64,000 nt of DNA, from assembly GCA_023052935.1 (NCBI GenBank), contig CM041295.1, forward strand, positions 105,510,711 to 105,574,710, in the 5' to 3' direction. The notes below the pieces were generated by a model. It searched no databases and was not told the DNA's origin. It was given only the letters and a program-made list of their open reading frames with translations. The position numbers and the translations under genes are program-made. Shown here in pieces: positions 10,385 through 19,989 of the stretch (the stretch's first letter is position 1; each line of letters begins with the position of its first letter). This stretch comes from Piezodorus guildinii (lineage: Eukaryota > Arthropoda > Insecta > Hemiptera > Pentatomidae).

Positions 10385-11170
10385 TTAAAGGTATTTTAGC
10401 ACAAAAAAAATTGAAAAATGGACATTTTAAGCCTTTTCAAACTAGAATCAGAATAAAATATACATAAAATTAATGCTCATTTAATTTTACATGTCCAAAG
10501 AGAGATGAGGCCACTGGGGAGTTTAGAAGGTTGCACAACGCGGAATTTCGGAGTTTGTACCCTGTGAATATAATTGAGTTGATAGCATCGCGGAGACTCA
10601 AATGGGCGCGTAAAGTTGTTGGGCTCGGTGAGGAACGGATTCCGAGAAAGTTGGTATTCGCTGAACCTACTGGCAGGCGTCCGAAAGGTAGGCCGAAGCG
10701 TCGATGGGAGGATTGCATTAAGGCTGATCTCAGGGGCTTGGGCTTGACTGGTGAACATTGGACGAGTCTGTGCAGGCGAAGTTTGGTGGTATCGGCATCG
10801 AACCTTCGGGTTCGGTAAGCCTATTATTATTATTAATTTTACATGATAATGAAGAATTCAATAAATAAGTTGGAGCCGCTGTTGAGAAAATCGTAAAGAT
10901 GTGCAAAAGATGTGACTGACACTTCTGGTTTGTCGATTTTAGTGAAAAAAAAAAAAAAAAGTTGCTGTAACATCCCAGGCATAAGCTTATTTCGAATATG
11001 AACTTTCAGTATCCTGCGGTTTTTTATTTTTGAGCTAAACTCATCACATTTACACACAGAGACTATTTTGCGGTCATTTGGACTCAGGGGACCCTAAAAC
11101 ATATATTTCACTTAAAAAATTTCACTTACATGAATTCAAAAAAAATTTCACTCACAATTAATGGCATATA
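10385..11170 (+). repeat. Repeat family A, copy split by a LINE
   Basis: Family A sequence runs 10385-10493 and resumes at 10846-11170 (TTTGGACTCAGGGGACCCTA near 11078). The LINE fragment at 10494-10832 sits between duplicated TTAATTTTACATG. Confidence 0.7.
10481..10845 (+). mobile_element. 5'-truncated LINE, 339-bp 3' end, 13-bp target duplication
   Basis: Positions 10494-10832 are nearly identical to the 3' end of the LINE at 49630-51481, encoding the last ~95 residues (LYPVNIIELIASRRLKWARK, then KGRPKRRWEDCI) and the ATT-repeat tail after TTCGGTAAGCC. Direct repeats TTAATTTTACATG at 10481-10493 and 10833-10845 flank it. The near identity to the other copy implies recent activity. Confidence 0.92.
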
Positions 11171-11329
11171 AGTCAGTGAAAATAAAAATTCATATTTTAT
11201 TTATCATTTTTTCGATAACTCATATTTTTTCCTCCATTTATTCATCTTTTTTATTAAATATTCATCTGTAATTGTTCTTTTCAACTCATCAATTTAATGC
11301 GAGTGACAAAGGAGGTATAGGGCCTAGGA

Positions 11330-11730
11330 TTATCTTGGTGGAATACAACACCCTTCCGATTTGCAAGTTCTGGGCGTTTATTTTTAAATTATTGATTCAG
11401 TTTTGTTGATTGTGAGCAGTATAGAGTTAAATCAATTGCTTGTCCCTATGGCAAAAGCTCATAGAAAATAACGCCTTTGCAACCCCACCACATGGAGAGC
11501 ATTATCTTCTAGGAGCCTCACTGTTACGTCTCCGAGATTTTCTACGAACTACATTATCGTAAAATATCTCCATTCCAAACATCTAAATTTTTCATCTCCT
11601 GTTACCAACCTTCCTGACACATTCAGGGCCATAGAGCAATCTCTCGCACAGATTTGGTGGGATTTTGATCAACAATGGCCTTAACATTGCTCATTTTAAT
11701 TTCATGTGGGCTACCAGACCGTTGAATATA
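11330..11730 (-). pseudogene. Mariner-type transposase relic, N-terminal DNA-binding part
   Basis: The minus strand from about 11725 reads HEIKMSNVKAIVDQNPTKSV, then REIAL, resembling the paired helix-turn-helix of mariner-type transposases. Stops and frameshifts break the rest. Ends were not found. Confidence 0.5.
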
Positions 11731-11759
11731 ATTGAGGTCAAAATAAATGTATGAAATTT

Positions 11760-12940
11760 GGCAAACCAATTTTGACAGGTGCGTTCGGTTAAGGCACCGT
11801 CCTTATAAGCATTTCAATTTTTTTCAGATAAGAAGTGTATCATAGTGACATTAAAATAAACATAAAAACCAAAAGCACTTTTTTGCCTACTAAATAAATA
11901 TGAAAAAATGAAATAAATGACACTAAACATACAACATAGTTAATCAACAAATGTCCTATATTGATTTCAAGTGAAGAAAAACTTTTGAGACCCTCATTAT
12001 TTGTTTTTAATCACGAAATTGTTCTTGTAATATTTATTTTTAACGATATAAAAAAGATATGGGTCAATCCATTTGAAATAGTCCATTTTTCATTAATTTT
12101 GTCGCTCGACATTTTAGATTTTCGTGATTATTTTACCAGTTATTCTCTATTCTTTCGTGAATATAAAACCATAAATACAATTTTTTTCAAGCCAATACTT
12201 TTAGTGTTGCAGCGATATTAAGTCAGCTTCACGTACGAAAACATGTGATATGAAAACCTTTCTAATTCCTGTAATTTCATATATATCAAATCAAAACAAA
12301 AATTAACAATAAGACAAGGGCATGCTTTGTGTTTTTTGTCCTCATGACTCATTAGCTAAATAGTGAAGAAATTTGTTAAAAAATTCTCGAAAATTAATGA
12401 AAAACGAGACATTTAGCGAGATAAAGATATATAAAGGAAAAGAGACTCACCTTTGATTATCTTTTCCTTTATAGCTTAGTCATAGTCCTACTTGCTGTTA
12501 AAATTTAGATCTTGAAAACAAAGTCTTTTTTTGTATATGAATTTTCAAAATTGGCAAAACTTCATTTTTCGTGATGTTTAAACGGAAATATCTCAAAAGG
12601 GACTCAGTGAAACATTATGTAACTAATACAGATTACCTATCTACGATGAGTTTAAGTTTTATAAATTTAGTCGAGACTAAGCTGGCTCCGGAGTTATTAA
12701 ATTGTCTTCACTGTTAAAATAACGTTTTCTTTAAAAAAATATTAACTCCGGTAATTTTGCATATTTAAGAACCAAAAAAAAAAAAAAAAAAAAAACTAGA
12801 ATGAGGATGAGAGTATTTTATATAATTTTGGTCATTACAACACATTACCTAGGTAGTGAAGAAAATGGTTTAAAAAAATCACGAAAAATTACACGAACTG
12901 AAACCTTTGGCTCGCTATGACATTGGCGGTTAGAAATAAT
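11760..12940. repeat. Dispersed repeat family E
   Basis: The block at 12045-12520 recurs inverted at 21420-21850, sharing AAAGGAAAAGAGACTCACCT and CGCTAAATGTCTC. The adjoining part at 12570-12930 shows weaker similarity to 19990-20214 and to the minus strand of 21095-21240 (ACAGATTA). Class unknown; a foldback DNA element is possible. Confidence 0.5.
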
Positions 12941-13073
12941 TTTCATGCTTTATCATTTTTTCTGATATAGCCTGTTCATTGCACTACTTGTTTTAGAAAC
13001 TTTTATTTTTATATATGTAGTCCATTTTAAGTAATAGGATTTGATCTAATTAGTTTAAATTATATTTAAAATG

Positions 13074-13271
13074 TAAACATATTTTAGATGAGGAAGATGG
13101 TTGGGGGTGCGGTCATAAATTAAAAACACACAATTAAAAATAAGCGTTATTTTAATTAAAATAACGCTTATTTTTAATTGTGTATTTTTAATTTATGACC
13201 GCACCCCCAACCATCTTCCTCATCTAATTTCTCTACGGTCAACAAAACTCCATCATTATAAACATATTTTA
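13074..13271. mobile_element. 144-bp near-perfect palindrome with 13-bp flanking repeats
   Basis: Positions 13084-13227 fold on themselves almost perfectly, running TTAGATGAGGAAGATGG to CCATCTTCCTCATCTAA around the centre TTTTAATTAAAA. The block 13087-13258 is flanked by direct repeats TAAACATATTTTA at 13074-13086 and 13259-13271, suggesting insertion. Its right edge is 10 bp from the P450 exon at 13281. Related phrases occur near 13530 and 15781. Confidence 0.75.
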
Positions 13272-13280
13272 ATGTAACAG

Positions 13281-13432
13281 GTATGGTCCACTGGTCGGGG
13301 TCAAACTTGGGAGCGACAAGCTCGTTATTGGAACTAGCTTACCTGTTATAAAGGAGTTACTCACCAAGGAACAGTTCGATGCGAGGCCTGATGGTTTCTT
13401 TTTTCAGTTCAGGGCTTTTGGAGAAAGATATG
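13281..13432 (+). CDS. Cytochrome P450, third coding exon: A-helix to B-C region
   Basis: The exon follows the acceptor AATGTAACAG and ends at TAT G before GTGAGT. It enters in phase 2 (AG|G = Arg) and leaves in phase 1. The protein reads YGPLVGVKLGSDKLVIGTSL, then KELLTKEQFDARPDGFFFQF and RAFGERYG. The YGPLVG strand and the FDARPDGFFF segment before the C-helix are typical of the insect CYP15/303/305 group. The strong internal palindrome upstream leaves only about 53 bp between its arm and the acceptor. Confidence 0.93.
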
Positions 13433-13929
13433 GTGAGTATATTTCAAACTTTAGGAAGTTATTATTTGGATATAGTAAAAAAAAAAAGGGAAATAGTTTA
13501 TAATGAATAGTTGGCCGTATGTGAATATTAAAGGATGAGATGGTTAGGGTCGCGGGCAATCAATCATTACGAAAAATAGTGAAAACTATTAGTTGTGGAA
13601 CCAAAGTTTCCAAAAAAAAAAAAAAATACTATAATTAAAAAGATACTATGTAAGTGTTTGCATAGAGAAATAATGAATAGAACCCAGATATGTATAAACA
13701 CCGAACTCGTAAAAATGTCCCTACAGATTAATTAACTGTCACAATTAGTTTGTTTTTTAAAATTAAATCTTCGAGTAGAGAAATGTTTTAAACTTGGATT
13801 TCCCTAGACGTATTAAGGCAAAATAAATTTAGTAAAAGTATACCTCGTTCAACAAAGAGTTGAAGCAATTATTCAATTAAATATTAACAATTTCGACTTT
13901 AATGACTAATCGTTACAATTTTTTTCCAG

Positions 13930-14081
13930 GTCTCGTGTTCGTAGACGGCGAGTTCTTCAATGAGCAGAAAAGGTTCCTTATGAAACACTTGAAGTCTTTT
14001 GGATTGAATAGGAGCATAATGGAAGACAAGATAAGCGCAGAGGCGACGGATCTCGTCCATTATATTATCAAACAGCAGAAC
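13930..14081 (+). CDS. Cytochrome P450, fourth coding exon: C-helix
   Basis: The acceptor is TTTTTTTCCAG and the donor is AAC|GTAAAA. It enters in phase 1 and ends on a complete codon. The protein reads GLVFVDGEFFNEQKRFLMKH, LKSFGLNRSIMEDKISAEAT and DLVHYIIKQQN. The C-helix motif WxxxR, whose Trp and Arg normally contact the heme propionates, is FNEQK here with Arg one residue later. This departure is unusual; a single-residue shift (KRF for RRF) may preserve the charge. The reading frame is otherwise clean. Confidence 0.92.
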
Positions 14082-14539
14082 GTAAAAAATATTTCAAAAT
14101 TATTAAAAGCACAAAATCCATGCCATAACACTGAGAAAATATTCAATAAACCATTATTTGTCTTTTAAATAAAAAAGAAAAAAGAATCAGAGCTAAATCG
14201 AGTAAGGACAATGATTTGTTTGATCGTTCTTTTAACATCACTTTATGCTAGTGTGGCTAATCGGACGATTAAGGACGATGAGACAATGCAAGTAATATCT
14301 ACATATTGATAGATGCATATAGTTTCTTTACACGTAATAAAAAACAAAATCTCGAAATATAGTATATTCATTTTATGGATTGGAGAGATATGGGATTTAT
14401 CTTATTATACCTAGTTCTGTCATAAATTTTGTTACAAGGAAATAATTAAAGATTTCAACGGAAAAATAAATTTTTCGAAATTCCTATTAGAAAATAAAAT
14501 GTATTTTATATCTATAGAGACTAACAAAAAAAAAAAAAA

Positions 14540-15240
14540 TACTCAATATTCCCACAAAATCCCCTCTTTTGCCTTGATTTAGACATTTAATCTCCGTGGC
14601 CAGCCAATAGAAGCACGCAGCACTTCTTTAGGAAAGCGCTGATCAGTCATAATTGTGCTAGCATGCCATCCTCTCCAGAACGGACCAAAGCCAGTAATCT
14701 AATGGGTTGAGATCAGACCTTCCTGAGGGCTAATACAAGCCAGAGATGAAAGCTGTTATGTTCTTTTGCAACCACTGCTGAGCTGACCTGTCCTTGCGAG
14801 TTGAACCGGAATTCTGCAGGAAACTCCAATGACTTCCAGCAAACTGAGTATCAATAAGTGGCTTGACAACAGGTTCCAAAATATCGTCCTGATAGATTTG
14901 AGCGTTTTTCACAAAATCGAAGCCTCGTGGTGCCATAAAAGCAAACTACTCACCTAACCATCACCGAGAAAGGGTGATAGTATCTTTCCACTCTTCTAAT
15001 GACATCCTGGGCTTCTTTAGAGCTTTGTGGATTGTAAACGTTTTCTCATTGCTAAACAAAATCTTTCGATGAACACCACTGATTTAATGGAGCACTTCGC
15101 ATCTACACCACTAGTTTGTTTCAGGGAAGTAGCCTTTGTCCTGTCATTCTACGAAACGCACCCATCTTAAGGCCAGTTTCATTATGGGAGACAGTGATCT
15201 GACATAATATTCCCAGCGAAGGCTGAGCAAGTGAAAAAAT
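14540..15240 (-). pseudogene. Mariner-like transposase relic (DDE domain)
   Basis: Minus-strand translation near 14936-14730 gives IYQDDILEPVVKPLIDTQFA, then WSFLQNSG and QQWLQKNITAFIS. This resembles the catalytic part of the mariner relatives with ILEPVVKPL and the QDxAPAH motif, here degraded to QNSGSTR. Frameshifts and stops occur throughout. Ends were not identified. Confidence 0.6.
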
Positions 15241-15417
15241 CCTTTAAAAAACACACACATTATTATTATTTATAATACGTCTTTTTTTGTTCATTTTTTA
15301 AATGGACACCGGACATACTCCAAAGTAAATAATTTGGGTTCTAATTATAATCTTCCCCTTCTTCATACTTCTTTTCGATGTCCATATCCGTTGTTCCTCT
15401 AACATTCAACCGGAGAT

Positions 15418-15650
15418 ACAGTGAGGGTCAAAAGTATTCGGAATTCACGGAGTTTCCACCAACTATATAATGTTATTAGGAAGGTTATTAGATTAAATAG
15501 TTATTTTATTAGCTTAAATCAAAATTCGCGACAAAATCTATTTATTTTTAACGGTTTGAACGTTTTCGAAAAAAATAAAAATAGGAGTGCCAAACGTATT
15601 CGGAATTGCGTAGTTTCCAAATTATATTAATGCATTTTTCATAAATAAAC
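15418..15650. repeat. Possible Tc1-type terminus with direct subrepeats
   Basis: After TA at about 15418 comes CAGTGAGGGTCAAAAGTATT, a typical Tc1-like start. The phrase TATTCGGAATT plus TAGTTTCCA or GAGTTTCCA is repeated at 15433 and 15597. No partner end was found, so this is a solo remnant at best. Confidence 0.35.
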
Positions 15651-16750
15651 ATCCAGTTGGTAAACCTTTTAGCCTATAAGATTTTTTTCTAAATAATTAA
15701 TTAGACTTGAAGAATATCCTCAATTTAGACCGAAAAATCGGAACACAGCCTATTTTTTTTTTAGTGTGATTTCTTAATGAGCGCACCCCAACCAACTTCA
15801 TCGCCTATTATCAACATTCAAAACTTAGTTCATCTTGATCATATTTTTATTGCTGTGCACGGGTTCAATATGAAATAGTTGTTATTTATGTTTATAAAAG
15901 TCCTGTTAGACCGAATTAGAGTTTATCATTTTGGAAAAAGTGAAATTAGCTAGAAAATATGTTTATTTCATAACGTATAATCATTATTAATTTTAATCAT
16001 CGTCATGAATGAAAAACATAAATCATAATTGGTTCAGTTGCTTTGTTGTTATTTTAAAGTGAAACATAGATAACGGATAATTTAATTTTCCCATATAAAG
16101 AAAACTTGATTGCAATGTATGTATTCAAAGACTATAGAAATAACAAAGGTTCTTATACTATTAGGTTTATAACTACTTTATATTTCAAATAAGCTATTTA
16201 AAATACATTTTAAACACTTTAGTTAGTTTCCAAGGGAATCCTATTTGTTTTACAGTGAAAGATCTGTTTTCATGAAATAATTAATAATGTTAATTTATAT
16301 ATTTATAACAATTCACCAGTTATTTCAAGAACTTAGTTTCAATTTGGTACCTAATATATGTTTTCTAAAATCTTGCGTACTGAATGAAAGAATATAACTT
16401 TTATGATACTGTACGGCAATGGTAACATTGAATTATCATAACCTCTCTCTTTACCAATAACATATGTTTTGTGTTGAGGGGCTTACAAAAACTTTATATT
16501 AAGTTGTGCGATTTCATTTATGATATTTTAACTCGACCAAAATCTTGCGCTTTACAACGGTTTATTAAAGTCTATATTACTACTCATATTTCAGCAATAA
16601 TTTTTTTATGACTTGGTTGCTGAAAATTTATTTTTCTCTCCTAAAGAAAAGCTAAGTTGCGATGTATTTTACTTATAAACCTACAGGAAAGAAAGCCCTA
16701 AATGATAGTAAACACTGTTTCATAATCCGAGTTTAGAAAGAGTATTAGTA
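15651..16750. other. Intron sequence, nothing recognised
   Basis: AT-rich DNA without coding signal. A short phrase near 15781 (GCGCACCCCAACCAACTTCA) resembles the palindromic element at 13084. Confidence 0.5.
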
Positions 16751-16762
16751 TCTAGTAGTATG

Positions 16763-16765
<3 letters not shown>

Positions 16766-16819
<54 letters not shown>

Positions 16820-16842
16820 GAGAGAGAGAGAGAGAGAGATAA
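16766..16842. repeat. (TA)n followed by (GA)n microsatellite
   Basis: About 23 TA dinucleotides followed by GAGAGAGG and a GA run ending near 16838. Confidence 0.95.
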
Positions 16843-16997
16843 ATAGATAGATAGATAAATAGTGAATAAAACATTGAACGTCACTATCAATTATAACTAC
16901 ACTGCCCCACTTTGAACATGAAATGTCTATTCAATTATGTTTTAAGAATAATCCTTGTTAATATCAAATGATAAGTAAAAGATTTTTTTTTTCACAG

Positions 16998-17255
16998 GGT
17001 GAGGGGGTTGTCCTACCGGAGATTCTTGAAATAAGCGTATTGAACATTTTGTGGTCTATCGTCGCTGGAAATAGGTTCGAGTTGGACGACAAAAGAGCTC
17101 GCGTTTTGCTGAATCACATCCACACCAGTTTTAGGCTGCAAGACATGTCAGGAGGAATATTCAACCAGATGTCCTTTCTCAGGTTCATTTGTCCAGAGCT
17201 GACGTCGTTCAATAAGCTCAAGGATGTTCTAGCCAACCTCATATCCTTCGTAAAG
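16998..17255 (+). CDS. Cytochrome P450, fifth coding exon: E to G helices
   Basis: The acceptor is TTTTTTTTTTCACAG and the donor AAG|GTAGAA; the exon holds 86 whole codons (phase 0 at both ends). It reads GEGVVLPEILEISVLNILWS, IVAGNRFELDDKRARVLLNH and onwards to the end DVLANLISFVK. The SVLNILWSIVAGNRF segment is the conserved E-helix region of CYP2-clan enzymes. The region from IHTSFRLQDMSGG to the end would form the F-G helices that shape the substrate channel. Confidence 0.93.
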
Positions 17256-17479
17256 GTAGAACAACATTTGCTAATACACTATAGTGTATAGTATTTTTGC
17301 TTAAATAAGTATAAAATTCTTTATTCATATGTAACCGTTCTCAACATATCTTTTTTATTATTCTACAAATAGGTATAATCAACAATCAAGCAATGAATAG
17401 TATAGTTATAATAACGCTGATTTAAAATTCTGATATCGTAATAATTTACATGCATAACATTTTTTTTTCTTTTTTAAAG

Positions 17480-17591
17480 GAAATAATTGACGAACACCGA
17501 GAAACAGTGTCGCCTTATGATAACAGGGACTTCATCGATGCATTTTTAAATGAAATGAAGAAACTTGAAGGGAAAGAAAGTACATTTACAG
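17480..17591 (+). CDS. Cytochrome P450, sixth coding exon: G-H helices
   Basis: The acceptor is a polypyrimidine tract with TTTTAAAG and the donor is ACAG|GTAAAT. It enters in phase 0 and leaves in phase 1. It reads EIIDEHRETVSPYDNRDFID then AFLNEMKKLEGKESTFT, ending on the G of a split Glu codon. The DNRDFIDAFLNEM phrase is the conserved (P)RDFIDxYL region before the I-helix. A SINE begins only about 30 bp beyond the donor. Confidence 0.92.
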
Positions 17592-17766
17592 GTAAATGTC
17601 ACTTAAAATTAGAAGTAATTAATATACTACCGAGCCAAAGGTTGTGAGTTCGAATCCCAGCCCCATTTGGACTTTTCCAAGCATTTCATTAAAAGGGGTT
17701 CACTCACAACCCGGGTATGTGAGGCCCGTCAGCTATTTAGTGAAAACTCACAAAACTAGGCGTAAA

Positions 17767-18690
17767 TATTGGGTTGTGTCACATGAAATGTCCGTTTTCA
17801 AGGTAAAGGATTTTTATTAAAAATACGATATGAAACCAAGATAATTTTATTCGAAGTATTTACTTTCTTTTTCTACACATTTTTCCCAACGTGACACCAA
17901 CTATTTTATCCCCGAACTGAAAAACTCTGAGCTTCGAAGTGAAACAAAATCTGAAAACGCACTTTTCACTTGATCTTCATTTTCAAAAAGTTTTCCTTTG
18001 ACGAAGTTGTCTAAATTCCTGGTGGTAATTTGTTGGAGACAATCGGGAGGATATGGTGGGTGCGGAAGAACTTCGTAGCCCAGTTCTTTCAATTTTTGCA
18101 CGGTATGTTTTGAAACATGGGGTCTTGCTGCCGCTCAGTGAGATCATGAGGTACCCATGTATTGAGCTTTTTTACTTTCCCAATGCACTTTAAATGTCTG
18201 GAAACGGTAGATGCACTTGCATTTAGTTGTGCTGAGAGTCCTTTAACTGTTTGGAAGGGGTTTACTTCTACTGTTTTTTTGAGAACATCGTTGTCTATCA
18301 CGGACGGAGGTTTTCCTCGGGGCAAGTTTATTGCAAGTCGGTTTCCCCAGCTGAAAACTTAGCAAACCAACGGCGAATGGTCCGTTCATTAACACTCTCT
18401 TCCCCATCAGCCTTGCAAATATTTCTAGCGGCCTCAGCTGCTGAATGGCCGAGTTTAAACTCGTACAAAAATATTACTCGAAAATCGCGTGTTTCAATGT
18501 TCATATTTGGAGGTATACTAAAAAGTGGGTAATTGATTGGGAAGATAATGTTTATAATACAAAGGTAGAGGATTAGTAACTGTTTACTTTAAATATGTGA
18601 ACATTCGGAAGAAAACAACAGAGACGTGCAAAATCCTTTATGTATTTCAGAAACTATAAAAACGGACATTTCATGTTAAACAACCCAATA
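17767..18690 (-). mobile_element. Mariner transposon, internally deleted (920 bp)
   Basis: The element runs 17769-18688 and is flanked by TA. The inverted ends are TTGGGTTGTGTCACATGAAA and a mirror ending TTAAACAACCCAA. The minus-strand transposase is present only as N- and C-terminal pieces, so the roughly 1.3-kb autonomous length is not reached. It sits inside the SINE at 17623-18770, which dates it as younger than that SINE. Confidence 0.9.
17880..18530 (-). pseudogene. Mariner transposase, two joined fragments
   Basis: Reading the minus strand, an N-terminal region (NERTIRRWFAKF-like, then KGLSAQLNASASTVSRHLKC and WVPHDLTERQQ) carries the two helix-turn-helix units and the WVPHxLT linker. 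It is followed directly by the C-terminal part (LGYEVLPHPPYPPDCLQ to VKSAFSDF) with the third Asp of DD34D in PPD. The stretch with the first two catalytic Asp residues is missing, so no active enzyme is encoded. Confidence 0.85.
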
Positions 18691-18770
18691 GTCATTACTC
18701 TGCCTTATATGTGATCATCGTGAATCCGGATGTCGTCTCCAAGGAGGCTATATCGTGCGGTGAAGTATTT

Positions 18771-19069
18771 ACATGATATGTAGCGTCAACTAAAAAAATT
18801 CAAAACGTCATTATTAGTTAAATCATGGCTCTATAGATTTTCTGATAATAATTGGAATTTTATCGGTAGTGACCATGATTTTAAAAGTTACAAATGACCA
18901 ATATATTTTTCGCGATGTTGGAACTATTATAATTTTTTGATTTAATTAATTTAGGCAATTGATATTAGCTTTTGTAAATTAACTTATATTGATCCATAGA
19001 ACGCCCTCCATCTTGTACTGGAGTTATCTTGGGTTAAGAAGTGATTTAGGATTAACATCCTATTAAATA
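18771..19069. other. Intron sequence, nothing recognised
   Basis: AT-rich, with no coding and no match to the repeats followed here. Confidence 0.45.
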
Positions 19070-19250
19070 ATATAATTTTTTATTTATAAATTTATTTATT
19101 CGAATATATTACAATTTGTCAGAATGGACAATAATAATATTGCCACAGGATCACATTCATACATTATTCACAATATAAACAAAAGGAAAGTCAAATTACA
19201 TAAAATGAAACAAAAATAAATAAATTGTGGATGTAATTAGTTGACCGTTG
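19070..19250 (-). mobile_element. LINE 3' end fragment, inverted
   Basis: On the minus strand the stretch resembles the Jockey-like 3' UTRs (TTATGTAATTTGACTTTC region, ATTGTCCATTCTGACAAATT) seen at 33164-33665 and 48100-48260. No coding is left. Confidence 0.5.
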
Positions 19251-19299
19251 AGAATTACCACTGGATGGATGGAAACTCAGTTTCCATTCTCCCACCATG

Positions 19300-19345
19300 C
19301 GCCCTGATGATGACCCACAAAGGGGGTCGAAATGTTGACAAACAA
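19300..19345 (+). ncRNA. Hammerhead-like module with intact CTGATGA box
   Basis: The strand reads CCCTGATGATGACCCACAAA then GGGGGTCGAAATGTTGAC. Stem II would be GACCC/GGGTC, with CTGATGA before it and GAAA after it. TGTT...AACA just downstream could close a short stem III. The cleavage position and stem I are uncertain. The sequence continues as an A/T-rich tail with ATAAACAGTTGAAACT. Confidence 0.45.
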
Positions 19346-19724
19346 TAAACAGTTGAAACTATTTAGTTGTTTCATTTAATGATCGCCACCCGGACTAATT
19401 CTTTTCAGAAAATAAATAAATGTATACAATAACAAAATTTGTAGACAAAATAAATACAAATAAATGAAGTTAACAAATAAATAAAAAAAAAAACATGTCA
19501 CTATTAAGTAATAACTACACATTCCATTTCGTCTCGCATCATAATAAAACATATACTTCCTAAATGTAAAAATAATGTAATTTATAGTACAAAAAGACAG
19601 TTCTAGAATTTAGTGGGAAAATAATCAAATAAATTAATTTAATAATAAATTAAAAAGCGATTTTCCTTTACAATTTCTTAAAATGGACATAGTACTTTTT
19701 TTTCGAAATCAAGGTTTTTGAGTA

Positions 19725-19870
19725 CCCATTTACGCTGGGTGACCCCAAAACCTCTGTGTTGTTCCCTGGCTGAAATATAAGAATGAACAATTATCCTGCC
19801 AAAGGCGGGTTCGAACACGGAACCCAGACATTAGTAGTCTTTAAAATTTAAGTCAACTGAAGCTTATAGC
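19725..19870 (-). mobile_element. tRNA-derived SINE (family b), inverted fragment
   Basis: The minus strand carries a tRNA-like head with the B box read from GGTTCGAACACGGAACCC, followed by the shared body (GGCAGGATAATTGTTCATTC, then AGCC). It matches the better copies at 42303 and 27895. Confidence 0.65.
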
Positions 19871-19989
19871 GGGCTATAACAAGGGAGGTTAGAAAGGACA
19901 CACAGGCTTAATTTTTTTTTCTTGTATTGTCTTATTGTTGCACTACATGTTGTAGAAATTTTGATGGTGTATGCATTGTTTTTCTTTTT

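Larger units (their letters stand above)
17623..18770 (+). mobile_element. tRNA-derived SINE (family a), split by a mariner
   Basis: The SINE B box (GTTGTGAGTTCGAATCCCAG) and the following body run to about 17766. They resume after the mariner at 18691 with GTCATTACTCTGCC, aligning with the 1741-2026 copy across GGCGT|GATGACTCTACAC. The 5' part of the tRNA-like head is missing. Confidence 0.75.

Noticed and set aside
10470..10758. Minus-strand frames in the LINE fragment
   Set aside because: Antisense shadows of the LINE ORF; the same shadows recur at 51011-51406.
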